A DNA stretch of 64,000 nucleotides from Alligator mississippiensis (GCF_030867095.1 NC_081824.1:173422933-173486932), one strand, 5' to 3'. Positions 12,313-23,760 are shown, counted from the stretch's first letter. The notes: generated by a model from the sequence alone, not told the origin. A program made the numbers and translations.

Positions 12313-12320
12313 ATTTAGGG

Positions 12321-14406
12321 TACTGAGAAGAAGCCATAGAAGTTAGTGCAAATCCACCTCAGGTTTTTTTAATCTCTAGCCCAAGAGATTAACCTCTAGC
12401 ACGTATATGCAAATATATATTATTCCTTCTCCCACCATAATGCCTACTTTCCCACACCCTCTTTTCATTAAATGGTAGATTAGGATAGAAATGGGCAGAA
12501 AAAGTACCCACCACTTAGTAGTGTCTTTTGCATCTGAGCACAGACTTTGGTGGGGAGTACAACATTGGTACCTAGACAACCCAGACCAAGGCATGTTGAT
12601 AGAGTCAGAGCAAACTAAGTCGTTTTGGGGAACTGTTATTTAAGAGACCATTGGAACTGGAATTGGCTGTTGTGTTGTGCTGAGGCTCACATTGCACAAT
12701 GCTGATCAGCTGGAACCGAGACACTGAATAAAGCACAAAGAACAATCTGTCTGAGCTCACAAATCCCAGGAAACTGAGTGAATCATTGCTTAGAAGGGAA
12801 GACTGGTAGAGGGGATAAGGTCCAGATATGTAAAGATACCTAGCTCACATTCACATCAGCCAGACTCAGACTGATCCATAGCTTCTCATGACTTGGACTG
12901 CTTTTTGTAAAATGGGTAAAATGTTACCTCCTTCTCTGAATAGTATCACATTTAAGACAAGGTAACAGTTTGTATAATTAGGACATGTCTACATAATCAA
13001 ATGATTAGGCAAATCATTTGGAGGGAAGTTTGGCCTAGATGATCTTATGAAGTCCCTTCCAGCTCTGTTTTACTGTGATTCTGAGACTGCTCTAAGGAGC
13101 ACCATGTTGAAGCAGGCCACACCCCACATATTGGAGCCATTTTAGCAAGACACACAAAGACTGCACCAATGTACTGTCTCTCTCTTGGGCACACTTGTAG
13201 GTATGTGGCCAATGATATACCAAAATGGCTACAGCATGTCCACTCTGAAAAGAAGAACAGTCAGTGCCACATGCCTTGACTTAGTTGCAGCAATCTTTAG
13301 CATGCTCCTTTGTTGGTATAGGCATGCCCTCAGAGTGTCTTTCTTTTTCTAGTGAAGTGAATTAATTTAATTTGTAACAACTTTGTGGCATACCATGCCT
13401 TCTGCTCCACTGGTTGCTCTAGATAGACCATCATCCTGCTACTCTGAGCAGTTAGTGGAAGTCTTTTTTGCTCCATTAGTAGCAGTCAGTGTTGCCTTAT
13501 GGACAGCCCAGGTGTCCAACCCTGCTTAGATCTCATGTAGATGATAGGGGTCTTAAAACAGTTCCTCTGAGTGTTTAAGCAAAGGTTGACCATGTATTGA
13601 CCTTTGTATGTTATCATAACATGCAGAGAAAAATGTTTGAATTCAAATAGCTGCTACCAGTCTCTATGGAGAATGTGATGGAATGTTTGGCCTTACAAAG
13701 AAAGTTAAATTGGATAAATAAAGTTCTGAAGCATTTGGGTCAGCAAATACAAGGAACATTTTAGAGTGCATCTTGTTTTTTGCAGCACTCTATATAAAAA
13801 GTTTTATATAGAGGCACAAAACTATCTTGATGTGAAGAGATTTGAAATGCATACTGCATAGAAAGTGATTTCACAGCTTGCTGAAATCACAGCAAGAGAT
13901 TAACAGTACATAGTGTAATAAAATGATTACATACTTCATAAGGGTGGAAAGCATACACACTTGATAGAGAGGGACTCCTAGATGCTGAGGTTGGGAAGTA
14001 TCTCACGGATTATCTATTCTATCACCCATCCTGATGCTAGCACAAGATTATAGCTTTCTGTAGAAGTGTTTTACTTAAACTCCGCTGGGTGGTGATGAGG
14101 TTTCAACACTCTATGAGAAAATCACTGAACTTCTCCATTGGCAAAATATGAAAACTCCCCTTTCATTTACTCCCATAATATCACCTTCATTCATTCCTTT
14201 CTCTGTCTTCATAGGCAGGTATTGTCACATCCTAGGTCTTCCTTTAAACCAGTTACTAATTTTAAAATACTGTACTATGTTGCTAATTGCTTTTGTATAT
14301 TGATTTCAGGATTAATTGTACCCCTGCTGAAGACAATGACAAACGTCTAACTGACTCTGTGAGCAGAACTGGGACTTTTGTGTTTAAATGACTTAGTGTC
14401 AAGTTG
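12321..14406. other. Mostly unique DNA with two ancient repeat scraps
   Basis: About 12895-12965 (TTTTTGTAAAATGGGTAAAATG..TACCTCC) resembles the second half of MIR. About 13025-13085 is the 3' end of an old CR1 and is listed separately. The rest has no recognised repeat, exon or RNA. Confidence 0.4.
13025..13085 (+). mobile_element. Old CR1 3'-end scrap
   Basis: The sequence GGCCTAGATGATCTTATGAA, then GTCCCTTCCAGCTCTG, then TGTGATTCTGA is the conserved terminal region of CR1 elements, on the plus strand. Only about 60 bases remain. The sequence upstream is not alignable by eye. Confidence 0.7.
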
Positions 14407-14414
14407 ATTTAGAG

Positions 14415-15277
14415 CAGGGGTTATCAAGCAGGGGTACACATACCCCTAGAGGTACTTGGAAAGGTCATAGGGGGTATGTACGGGTGAGTAGGGATACAGC
14501 ATGCTCCAGGGCATGGCAGTGGTGTCTCCCCCAATGCGTTCCCACACATTGCCTCTTACCTGGCGGAGGGGAAGGGCACGCTAGGTGCTGCTGGCCCCAG
14601 GCGGCATACCACAGTGCCTCCCCACCCCCCACCCCAGCTTGCTGTTTTGATTGGCCGCCGACTCACTGCTCTTGGCCAATAGCTGACAGCGAGGAGGTGC
14701 TTCAGCCACCCCCTGCCTGCAGAGCCACGAGGGCAGCAAGGTGCAAAGGGTCCGAAGGCTGGGGGGAAGTGTGTTTCTGTGCCTGCTCCCAGGAACAGGG
14801 TGGGAGGGGGTGCCAGGGCAGCAGCACTCCTCTGCGGATGGACATGGGGCAGCGCGGTTTGCACACAGAGGCCACTGCAGCCCACCACCCCAAGCCGCCG
14901 CCTCCCAGAAGCAGGGCTGGGGTGGGGGGCAAGGGCAGTGGCGCCCCTCTGCAGGCTGCGCAGGTGCCGCCTGGCTGGCCAGATGCAGGGGGGGCTCGCA
15001 TGCAGTGCTCACTGCCTCATCCACCACCCTGCCCACAGCTGGTCAAACGTGCAGCTCCATGGTCTGCTGATGGGTGGTGTGTGATTGGCTGGGTGTGAGG
15101 CCTGTCAGCAGCCCATGGAGCCACATGTGTGACCGGCCATTGGAAAGCGGAGCACAGTGGTGGTGTGGGGCAGTGCGTGGCAGCAGCAGTCACTGTGTGT
15201 GAGCTTCCACCCCTCTCCTGCACCCAGCTACAACCAGCAGAAGGGATACACTTCTTTAAAAAGGTTGAAAACCCCTT
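14415..15277. mobile_element. hAT-type MITE (863 bp) with perfect 8-bp target duplication
   Basis: The left end is CAGGGGTTATCAAGCAGGGG, and the right end (TTAAAAAGGTTGAAAACCCCTT) is its degenerate inverted partner. The word ATTTAGAG stands immediately outside both ends (14407-14414 and 15278-15285), a perfect 8-bp duplication. The interior is GC-rich and stop-poor, giving open frames up to 204 codons on the plus strand and 151 on the minus strand, but none has a transposase motif. I regard it as a non-coding internally deleted element. Confidence 0.85.
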
Positions 15278-15285
15278 ATTTAGAG

Positions 15286-15955
15286 CAATATTTTGAAAAG
15301 GGCTCACATCCATGCATTGAGGCCAAATTATCCAAAAAATTCAGCATGTGAGGTGATGAGGTCCTTTGAATATCTGGTCATTAATGTTGCAGTAAGAACT
15401 ACTAAGCACAGAGCACTGCTGCACATTTGTCCTAATTTAAGTGTTTAAATGCAAGTTGCCCTCTTCTGAAAAAAAATGGTGACAGGTGTCACAATAAGAT
15501 TTTTTTATTTTTAAATCTAGCCCTAAATGTGTGCTTGAAATGAGAACTGAGTGCTTGAAAATTGGGCCTTGAGATCTTCTGAAAACACTTAAAGGTAAAT
15601 TCATAAGGATAAGGACATTGGCTACAGTAGTTTAGCTTGTAAAATACCACATATATTTATAATAACATAAATATACAATAAACAATATAAAGGAATTCTT
15701 GAACTTGTCTGTTTAGCTGTGTGTTTGGTTTAGATTTAGGTTCTTCGTCTTTGAAGAACTCCCTATGTTACGCTTGTTTTGTCACATTCCCACTTTTTCA
15801 TGTCCAAGACAGGTCAAAAGAAAGTGTCTCTGTCTTTATTCACACACTGTCTACACCTTCAGTCATCACCAAAGTAAGAGTTCCCATCAAACAGCCAATC
15901 TCCAAAGCTGTTCCTGCTCTCAAAGCTGGGAGTTGTTGTTGGTGTGCAGGAGAGC
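15286..15955. other. Unassigned spacer
   Basis: AT-rich DNA, with an A/T-dense stretch at 15640-15690. No repeat, exon or RNA identified. Confidence 0.4.
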
Positions 15956-16111
15956 AACAAACACACTGGGCACATCCAGAGGAGTGTGGTTGTGCAGTAT
16001 GCAATGATGCAAACACATTTGCAGCGCCACATACCACACAGTCCAGTGTTCTCCACTCTGCAAGGGCACACTGCCCAAATGTGTGCTGCACCAGGGTTTT
16101 TTTTTTTGCAG

Positions 16112-16147
16112 TTTTTTTGACCCCTGGATATCCAGGGGTCAAAAAAA
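16112..16147. repeat. Perfect 36-bp palindrome
   Basis: Each arm is TTTTTTTGACCCCTGGAT or its exact reverse complement, with no spacer. The next base pair outward (G16111 with C16148) also matches, giving 38 bp. A decayed relative occurs near 27905-27935 (GACCCCCTGAATATCCCAGGG). The poly-T arm is preceded by a further T run. Confidence 0.95.
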
Positions 16148-16394
16148 CCTGCAGGACCCCCCCCCCCCCCCCAAACAAGTCATGGTTGGCTAGTGCATGC
16201 TGCTGAAAAGTGGAGCCTGGCTGCCCCAAGCTGTGCTCTGTTGCCAGCCAGGCTCTGTGCAGCAGAATCGCCACAGCTGCAGTCCTGGGAGGCCCCCAGG
16301 ACCCTAAGTAAGGCTGCTGGGGCCAGCACAGTGCTGTCCTCAGCTTCCCCTACTGCCTCCAGGGCAACTTGCCACGTGCCAAAGTGAGCGTGGC

Positions 16395-16455
16395 ATGGGC
16401 ATTCCCCAGGGACAAGTAGCAGCAGTGCATCTTGCGCTGCCTCTACTTGTCCCCA
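16395..16455. repeat. Hairpin shared by two MITE copies
   Basis: CCCCAGGGACAAGTAG at the left and CTACTTGTCCCCAGGG at the right flank a short interior of GCAGC/GCTGC-type pairs. The same design (GGGGGACAAATAGCAGC with its partner) recurs at 57368-57420, so the fold is a feature of the family and not chance. Confidence 0.75.
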
Positions 16456-16783
16456 GGGAACCAATGTCTACACATATCTGGACACGACCACTGACAGCAA
16501 TGGTGACAGGAGACAATGCCACAGTCCTCTACTTCCCTGTCTCTTCTTGGGATCTTAACTGTAGCTCAGCCTTATGCTGTTTGTATTGGATGTTTATGAT
16601 TTTCCTTCCATATGTGAAAAACCCTGTGTACATATAATCTGCGTTGAACAGATACCTGTATTTGTTGATGAGCTGACAGTCAGAAGACCTAAGACCTTTA
16701 GGGCCTTATTAAACCTTATGCTGTGAGCCATATAAATGTTGATCAGTTTTAGTGCTAGTTTAGAGTTTGGAGCAGTCACACCC

Positions 16784-17254
16784 TTAGGATGCCTGTATAA
16801 GGTACATTTTTTGCATAATTGGGCCCCTGAAAACACTCTGCAGCCATGACACAACACATGTGCACAGCTTCAGAACGCTTTTAAAATGGATGATCATGTG
16901 AAAATTAACCCTCAATAAATCAGGCATTAGCTGAAGATGCTATGGAGCAGAGCACCTTAGGAAACTCCCCTTTCTCCTCCCCCACCACTGACAGCCCAGG
17001 AGGTGGCTGGTGGCCAGAGCTGGGCAGGGGTGGGGGCGTGGGTCTAGGGAGAGAGGTAGTTTGGCAGCCTCTTTGGAGGCAGCTGGAGTGCCCCCACCTG
17101 CTGGCCAGGTCTGATGCAGGCAGGCTTAAGTCCCTCCTGACCCAACAGGTGAATTGGGTGGTGGGAGGAGAGGGAGGGGGTCTCTAACTCACGGTGCTTT
17201 GTGTAAAGCACCGTGAGTTAGAGTGCAGATCCTAAATGTCTGTAGGCACCCTAA
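16784..17254 (+). mobile_element. Nested MITE (about 470 bp) with TTAGGRTGCCT ends
   Basis: TTAGGATGCCTGTATAAGG at the left and AGGCACCCTAA at the right form terminal inverted repeats. Its left half matches, in reverse, the element at 2861-3118. A perfect 19-bp-arm hairpin lies near its right end (17182-17223). The exact target duplication is ambiguous; a TA-rich trinucleotide of the Harbinger type is possible but not shown. Confidence 0.6.
17182..17223. repeat. Perfect hairpin, 19-bp arms and 4-base loop
   Basis: CTCTAACTCACGGTGCTTT (17182-17200), loop GTGT, then its exact reverse complement (17205-17223). There is no mismatch, unlike the diverged surroundings. Confidence 0.95.
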
Positions 17255-17668
17255 GTCTAGAAACCTTCTCTGACTGTCTCCTACCTCCACAGTTGTGGCT
17301 TGCCACTACAGGCCTGGTGAGCAGGAGCAGGACTAGGAGCTGTAACTGTGAGTTGCCACTAGAGGGATGGTAAGTCAAGACAGGTTTCTAACTTTCCTCT
17401 ACAGGTGAGGATGTGATAGATCCTGGGATGCTAGAGGACTTCAACTTGGACGGCATATCTGTGGAGAACGGCCACACCTTAATGGAACAGGAGCTGGGTA
17501 GTATAGATCAGAGATAATCGTGCCCTGGAGTGGCATAACTTTGAGCTGCATAACAAGTGCTTAAAACCCACTTTAAGGTGTTAATGTGCAGACAATCCAG
17601 GGATTAAGAGCTCCAGGAACAACCCAAAATTACTGTGTAACGAGGCTCCCAGTCTAACAAATCCTGCC

Positions 17669-19677
17669 TCCTGCTGCCACAGGCAATCATGTTATATAAC
17701 CCTGTTCATAAAATGATCAATCTTTATCTCAGAAGTAGTTGTGTTTTACCCCCCTCATAAATCCTATTGGAAGGTAGTTTCAGAACCTCACTGATATATT
17801 GTTTAGATTTTGATCCCAAACTTAACTGTAGCCAGTTTGTGCTCATTTGTTCTTGTGCCAATCTTAAGTTTGACCTCAAACAGCTATTGTTGTTCTCTAT
17901 TGGTGGTCTAATGGGGTGTTGGGGAGATGGCCTAGGATCAGGGCCACCAACCAGCAGCTTGTGGCTTTGCTCTCTTCTTTTTAGGTGTCAGGGACACTAG
18001 AAACACCCAGATTGAGGCATAGGAGGTTCCTAGGCAACCATTTACTTCACTAAACACTTCTTAAATACCTTAAGCTTATCTACTCCATCTTTATTCTTCT
18101 ATGTAATTCTCAGGGAATCTGTATATTATGCAGACAATGTTATTCCTACTGACAGGTCTCTGTCTATCATGTCAGGCATCCTCCCTGTTCAATATTGTAT
18201 TCAAGAAACACATAAATATTTATATCCTTGCATACTCTGTAAACAAAGTTATTTTCCTTTGGTGTGTAACTAGCCATCATTTGGGGCGCTAAAACACAGA
18301 TAGTCTTACCACTGTCCTGGCTGATTGATAGATATACCAGTGCTAGGTTTATACTTTGGAAATTAACTTCCCTCATGGAAGACAAGGTTTCTTTGAGGTA
18401 TAAAATGTCATTGTCTAGAGAGGAACACTCTTGAAACTTGATTTCACAATTGACTCTCTGCCTATTCTGATTCATCCTTGTAGTGGGACCCAGGCTGACG
18501 AGTCACGCTGGGGTGAGGCCCAGGTGCCCCCCTGCCCTGACTTGCTGCTAATAAAAAGGATATAAGGAGGTGGTACCTGGCTCTAGTGGGGTACACTGAG
18601 ATGGGCGCAGGTCTCAGTGCCAGGTGTCTTCTGTGGGACTCTACCTCTCCTACACTCCACCCCTTTCCACTCAAGTGTTCCTGTGATGATATCAAGGTAG
18701 GTGCCTGGCCCTCTAGATGTCTGCCTTCATGTACTAGAAAAGAGGTCTGAATTGGAAGAAAAAATGAGCAATCTAGGACCAACATGAGCTGGCCGAGCCC
18801 TGTCACTCTGACAAGGATCTACCACCAATGACGTCCACAACCCATTGGAATTAATAAAGTAATATAAACAGACATACCATTGTTTGTTCACAGGCTTAGT
18901 TTCAGCTTTGCAGTATGCATCCACCTTCTTCTCAGGCAGCTAAGGCTCTTCAGGGTTTGTCCCCAGTCATGAGCCTAGTTCACAGGGTTGGCCTGTATTG
19001 GGCCAACCCCTGTGGGCAATTTGGGGCCATGGGCACTACAAACCTCCATGAGGCCCTTGAAGGTACCTGGCATCCAGCATCTGCAGGGTGGTCATGTTTG
19101 TGTAGGAACTAGGGTCAGGTTAGCATCCAATGAGATGTCCTTCACTCCAGTGGAGGGAAGAAGCATAGTTCAGTGCCTATGCCAGTGCCTCCCCTTCCTG
19201 GGCCTGGTGCTGCAATATAAAGGAAGTTCCATATTGGCTTGAGCCAACCCAGACCCCTGCATGCCCTCATGTCTCTGCAGCTGCTGCCAGTTTCTGAGAG
19301 CCCTTGTGGGGCTCATCATTGCTTGAAGCTGTGGCTTCCAGGATGTAGGCAGCACCAGGCATGCTAGCTCCTTGCTCTTGGTCCTGTCCAGGCTCAGGTG
19401 GAGCCTAGCTTCTCATTCTCAGCCCTGCCCAGGAGACAGGAGCACAAGGAGTGCATCCCCTGCCACTTCCCTGCCCTGCCCAGGGGGTGAGTGTGCAGGG
19501 GGAGGGGTGTGGGCTGTGTGCTGCCTGCCCAGGGGTCCATCGCCTGCTGTTAGAACTACCTGGGATCCTATAGGCTGCAGAGCTCCCTGGTGGTCATCAA
19601 CCTGGTAAGTGTGGGGCCAGGCCAGGTCCCTGCTACAATCCTGTAAATATATATAAATAGATTCATACAAAATCTAT
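17669..19677. other. Unassigned DNA, GC-rich after 18480
   Basis: No repeat family or exon was recognised. A hairpin (ACAGGGTTGGCC at 18982-18993, partner at 19001-19013) and a TATAAA-like word near 19216 are visible, but without supporting context. Open frames up to 114 codons on the minus strand near 18462-18806 show no domain. Confidence 0.35.
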
Positions 19678-20589
19678 TGTACTCTGTCCAAGTTTGCAGA
19701 TGACACAAAACTGTGGGGAGAAGTGGACACGCCGGGGGGCAGGGAACAACTACAAGCAGACCTGGACAGGTTGGACGTATGGGTGGAAAACAACAGAATG
19801 CAATTCAACAAGGAGAAATGCAAAGTGCTGCACCTAGGGAGGAAAAATGTCCAGCATACCTACTGCCTAGGAAATGACCTGCTTGGTGGAACGGAAGCAG
19901 AAAGGGATCTTAGAGTCCTAGTGGACTCCAAGATGAACGTGAGTCGGCAGTGTGACGAAGCCATCAGAAAAGCTAATGGCACTTTATCGTGCATCGGCAG
20001 ATGCATGATGAACAGATCCAAGGAGGTGATACTTCCCCTCTATTGGGCGCTGGTCAGACCGCAGTTGGAATACTGCGTGCAGTTTTGGGCGCCGCACTTC
20101 AAGAGGGATGTGGATAACCTGGAGAGGGTCCAGAGAATGGCCACTCGTATGGTTAAGGGCCTGCAGGTCAAGGCCTACGAGGAGAGACTGGGGCACCTGG
20201 ACCTCTTCAGCCTCTGCAAGAGAAGGTTGAGAGGCGACCTTGTGGCTGCCTGTAAGTTCATCACGGGGGCACAGAAGGGAATTGGTGAGGTTTTATTCAC
20301 CAAGGTGCCCCCGGGGGTTACAAGAAATAATGGCCACAAGCTAGCAGAGAGCAGATTTAGACTGGACATTAGGAAGAACTTCTTCACAGTTAGAGTGGCC
20401 AAAGTCTGGAACGGGCTCCCAAGGGAGGTGGTGCTCTCCCCTACCCTGGGGTTCTTCAAGAGGAGGTTAGATAAGCATCTACCTGGGGTCATCTGAACCC
20501 AGCACTCTTTCCTGCCTATGCAGGGGGTCGGACTCGATTTATTGAGGTCCCTGCCGACCCTAGCATCTATGAATCAATGAATCTATGAA
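19678..20589 (+). mobile_element. Young CR1 LINE 3' fragment
   Basis: The match to the CR1 at 31380-33454 starts at TTGTACTCTGTCCAAGTTTG and runs to the 3' tail (GGGGGTCGGACTCGA, TCTATGAATCAATGAATC). Divergence from that copy looks very low by eye, so both belong to one recent subfamily. The fragment is 5'-truncated just before the RT catalytic box, as expected from incomplete target-primed reverse transcription. Confidence 0.95.
19684..20496 (+). pseudogene. CR1 ORF2 C-terminal fragment (reverse transcriptase palm to C-terminus)
   Basis: The frame is open from the truncation point to the natural stop. It begins at the catalytic box (FADDTKLWG, intact here) and continues with RLDVWVENNRMQFNKEKCKV, LHLGRKNVQHTY, the [17 protein letters not shown] block, [16 protein letters not shown] and NNGHKLAESRFRLDIRKNFF, ending in LPGVI. 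The first ATG inside is at 19723. It lacks RT motifs 1 to A, so it cannot be active. Its value is as a reference for the C-terminus that is frameshifted in the 31328-33340 copy. Confidence 0.9.
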
Positions 20590-20845
20590 AATACTACAAT
20601 TTATACAAAAAATATAAAACTGAACATACCATCATATTAGCTGTGAATAGAGACCAAACACCACTGTATAACTTTAAGCTAGAAATATTTATGTATGACA
20701 CAGATTACCCAAAAATTAATCCTGTATTTGGGTGCATCTGTGACAAATATAACCACCAGTATTTTCTATACATAATGAAACAAAAGTAGAAACTGATGGG
20801 ATGGTATGATCCATTGCTTGTGGAATAGATGGAATATGCCTTACT
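20590..20845. other. Short AT-rich spacer between two CR1s
   Basis: No feature recognised. It separates a plus-strand and a minus-strand CR1 3' end that face each other tail to tail. Confidence 0.5.
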
Positions 20846-22150
20846 TATAGATTTCATAGATTTTGTGGACATTAGGGCTGGAAGGGACCTCGGAAGATTG
20901 AGTCCAACCCCCTGTCCCAAAGGCGGGAAGTCAGCTAGGGTCAAAGGATCCCAGCAAGATAAGCTTCCAAATGCTTCTTAAAGGATTCCAGAGTAGGTGC
21001 TTGTACCACCTCTGAAGGGAGCCTATTCCAGGCCTTGAGAGCTTGGACAGTAAAGACGTTTTTCCTTATGTCCAGCCTAAAATGGTCTAAAATGGTGACT
21101 GTTAGACCTTGTCATCCTTTGGGGCACTCTGGTGAACAGACATTCCCCCAGATCCTCATGCACACCCTTGATGTACTTATAGGCTGCTACCAGGTCACCC
21201 CTGAGCCTGTGCTTTTCCAGGCTGAAGAGTCCCATGGCTCTCAGCCTCTCTTCATAAGGCCTATTCTCCTGTCCTCTCATCATTCACATGGCTCTCCTCT
21301 GGACTCGCTCAAGCTTCTTGACATCCTTCTTGAATTGTGGATCCAGGATTGGATGCAGTACTCCAGCTGCAGCCTCACCAAGTCCAAGTACAGCAGGAGG
21401 ACGACATCCTGAGATTTACTTGAGAAGCATCTATGGATGCAAGCCACAGTTTGGTTTGCTTTACCAGCTATGACATCACATTGGTGGCTCATGTTCATCG
21501 TGTGGTCAATCATGGCCCCCAAGTTCCTTCCGGCCATGGGGCTAGTGAGCGTAGCACGGCAAAACCTGTAAGTGTGCTACGGGTTTTTTTCCCCAAGGTG
21601 GAGTACCTTACATTTGTTGGTATTGCATATCATCAGGTTTGTATCTGCGCACTTTTTCAGCCTATCGAAGTCAGCCTGGACCACCAGCCTATCCTCAGGT
21701 GTGGACGCTCTACCCCAAAGTTTGGTGTCATCAGGAAACTTGGCAGGTCCACTTCTGACACCAGTATCCACATCGTTGATACAGGCATTAAAGGGAACAG
21801 GTTCAAGGACAGAGCCGGGGGTGACACCACTGGTCACAGAACACCATGATGATTCACTTCTGTCGAGCACCATTCTCTGAATCTGGCCTTGGAGCCAATT
21901 TCCCAGCCATCGGACTGTGATGTAGCCGAGGCCGCAGTTGGCCAATTTTTCCAAGAGGATATTATGGGACACCAGATCAAAGGCTTTTTTAAAGTCCAGA
22001 TATATGATGTCAATCTCGTCTCCCTTGTCCAGGTGATGTCAGCGAGATTGGTCAGGCAAGACCTACCCACGACAAACTCGTGTTGCCCGTTGCCATCAGC
22101 CAGCTTGTCAAGAATGGTCTCTTTGACAATTTTTCTAGAATCTTTCCAGG
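20846..22150 (-). mobile_element. CR1 LINE, same subfamily as 3577-5190
   Basis: The 3' end is at 20846 on the minus strand, with the GAAGGGACCTCGGAAGATTG block and terminal repeats. RT remnants run from 22150 back. They include the fingers/palm start (KPLIWCPIISSWKNW, out of frame), SGVTPGSVLEPVPFNACIND, the catalytic box as FPDDTKLWG, ADFDRLKKCADTNLMICNTN, YLDLVRLQLEYCIQSW and [20 protein letters not shown]. The PQG motif and the box Ala are both altered, and several frameshifts are present. Layout and wording closely follow the element at 3577-5190. Confidence 0.92.
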
Positions 22151-23331
22151 AATCTTTATAGGAAGTGAAGCATCCCACATGTCTAATGAGAAGTTAAATA
22201 CCCAGCCCTGTAATAGTTCAGATTTTTAGAACATAGTGTCTCCTAGAAATATAGCTACAATTTATTACCATTCTATATGACCAGGATATAGAATTTGCTA
22301 TCTTTGGACAAACCAGAAGCAAGTAATAACTTGATGCTCTTGACAATGGTAAAACACACTCAGTTCTCCCCTCTGACAAGCAACCAGCCTATGGCCTGAT
22401 GGATACAAAACTCTAGTGATATTTTTATTATCCATAAAATTATCCAGTCCTATATAATGCAGCTGCAATGCCTGATTCAGTGACATCCCACAGCATCTGG
22501 TGGAGATGGCTCTGATGCACTTCTTTTAAGATTGCCTAATATTATGATTGAAAAGTTGCTCTGATCATATTTATTCCTTCTTATTCCATTATTCAATAGT
22601 ATCATTCCTGTTGGCACCATGAAGTCATTAACTTTTCAGTTCCAACAGTACCCAAAAAGGCTGATGCTTCTACCACAGTGTGTGTCCTTGCTTCACCTAT
22701 TTTTTGTCAAACTCATATATGTGTATTTATAAAATCTGTGCCCCAGGCTCAGTGGAGAAATAATAAAGTAAAATAATAAAGTAAACTTCACTGGATGTGA
22801 GAAAGTAAAATGAGACTTTGTGATTTGATGGAACCGTAAGAGCCATTGGCATACATTTAATAAGAGCAAAGACATAAGTTCCTATACTAAGAGATAATGT
22901 GATTGGTAATGGGTTTAAGTAAAGGACGCACATAGAAGCACTTAATTTACACTTTAAACAAAACAGTTCTAGGTAAATTAAACATTGATTGTAAAAGAGA
23001 CACTAATTAAGATGTACTAATTATATAAAACTCAATTGTCATGCAATTTATACACAATTACCTCAGAACAAATATTTAATTACATTCCCTTTAATACCTT
23101 AAATCAATATTGGACTTCTATTTTTTCAAGCTACTAGATGGGAATATGTGAGCATTTAATTGCCACAGAGAAAGAACGACAGGTATTAAATAAAAAATTG
23201 TTAAGAGATGTTTATATTTTTAGTTTTGAAATATCAGGAGGGAAATGCTTAACATATGGGTGATATGAAGAGCGTATAGTAGCTTTTCTGACTAATTGTT
23301 TTAAATTGAATTAGTCGGTGGTTTTGAACAC
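22151..23331. other. AT-rich unique-looking DNA, candidate conserved stretch at 22960-23130
   Basis: There is no repeat or exon. The part at 22960-23130 is rich in TTAATTA/AATTAAG-type words, similar to many developmental enhancers. Conservation cannot be judged from one sequence. Confidence 0.2.
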
Positions 23332-23378
23332 ATAAAGTGCTATATAAGTACAGTATTAGTATTATTATTATTACTACT
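23332..23378 (+). repeat. SINE/LINE tail-like sequence with ATT microsatellite
   Basis: AAAGTGCTATATAAGTACAG followed by TATTAGTATTATTATTATTA resembles the 3' tails of ancient vertebrate SINE/L2-type repeats (GCGCTATATAAATRCAA then ATT repeats). The body of the element is not recognisable. Confidence 0.4.
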
Positions 23379-23535
23379 GAGTACAGAGTAGGACCGAAGG
23401 AGGTAATCTCAGGGAACATTTAGCAGAAGAAGTAATGGTTAAAGAGAGACATAAAGAGAGAGCAGAAAACAGAAGAAAACCAAACCAGAAGGTCTACTGC
23501 AGAGTCTGACCCATGGGGCAGGACTGAAACAGAAT

Positions 23536-23760
23536 CATACGACCATAGGAAAGTAGGGCTAGAAGGTACCTCATGAATCATCTAGTCCAATTCCCTTGCT
23601 CAGTGCAGGGTCATTGCTGATTAAGCCATACCAGCCAAGTGTCTGTCTACCCTGCTCTTGAAAATTTCCAGGAATGGAGATCCCACAACTTCTCTAAATT
23701 TAGATGGTAGTACTGCACCAGAGTCTTAAACCGGCTCTGATTTGATTCCCAGCACTGAGA
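23536..23760 (-). mobile_element. Old CR1 3'-end fragment
   Basis: Minus-strand CR1 tail: AATCATACGACCATAGGAAA, then AGGGCTAGAAGGTACCTCAT, GAATCATCTAGTCCAA, CCTGCTCTTGAAAATTTCCA and GGAGATCCCACAACTTCTCT. It is diverged from the other copies. The left tail is intact; the right boundary is approximate. Confidence 0.8.

Larger units (their letters stand above)
15960..16500 (+). mobile_element. Foldback MITE with a 36-bp palindrome and a terminal hairpin
   Basis: The left part matches 5216-5400. The right part, 16190-16500, matches the reverse complement of 57340-57660, including GGAGGCCCCCA, GGGGCCA, GGGCAACTTGCCA and the hairpin at 16395-16455. A perfect palindrome sits at 16112-16147, followed by a run of C. 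The element has no coding capacity. Superfamily and target duplication were not determined. Confidence 0.6.
16699..17668 (+). mobile_element. MITE (AGGGCCTTRTTA ends) interrupted by another MITE
   Basis: The ends TAGGGCCTTATTAAACCTTA (left) and GTGTAACGAGGCTCC (right) match those of the intact relative at 45908-46889. Shared interior blocks include GGAGCAGTCACAC, TTGCCACTA, GGTGAGCAGG, GCAGGACTAGGAGC, GAGGACTTCAACTTGGA and GGTGTTAA. The segment 16784-17254 has no counterpart in the relative at that point, so it is a later insertion. Non-coding. Confidence 0.65.

Noticed and set aside
14484..15098. 204-codon plus-strand open frame
   Set aside because: Entirely inside a hAT MITE bounded by a perfect 8-bp duplication, with opposite-strand frames equally open and no transposase motif.
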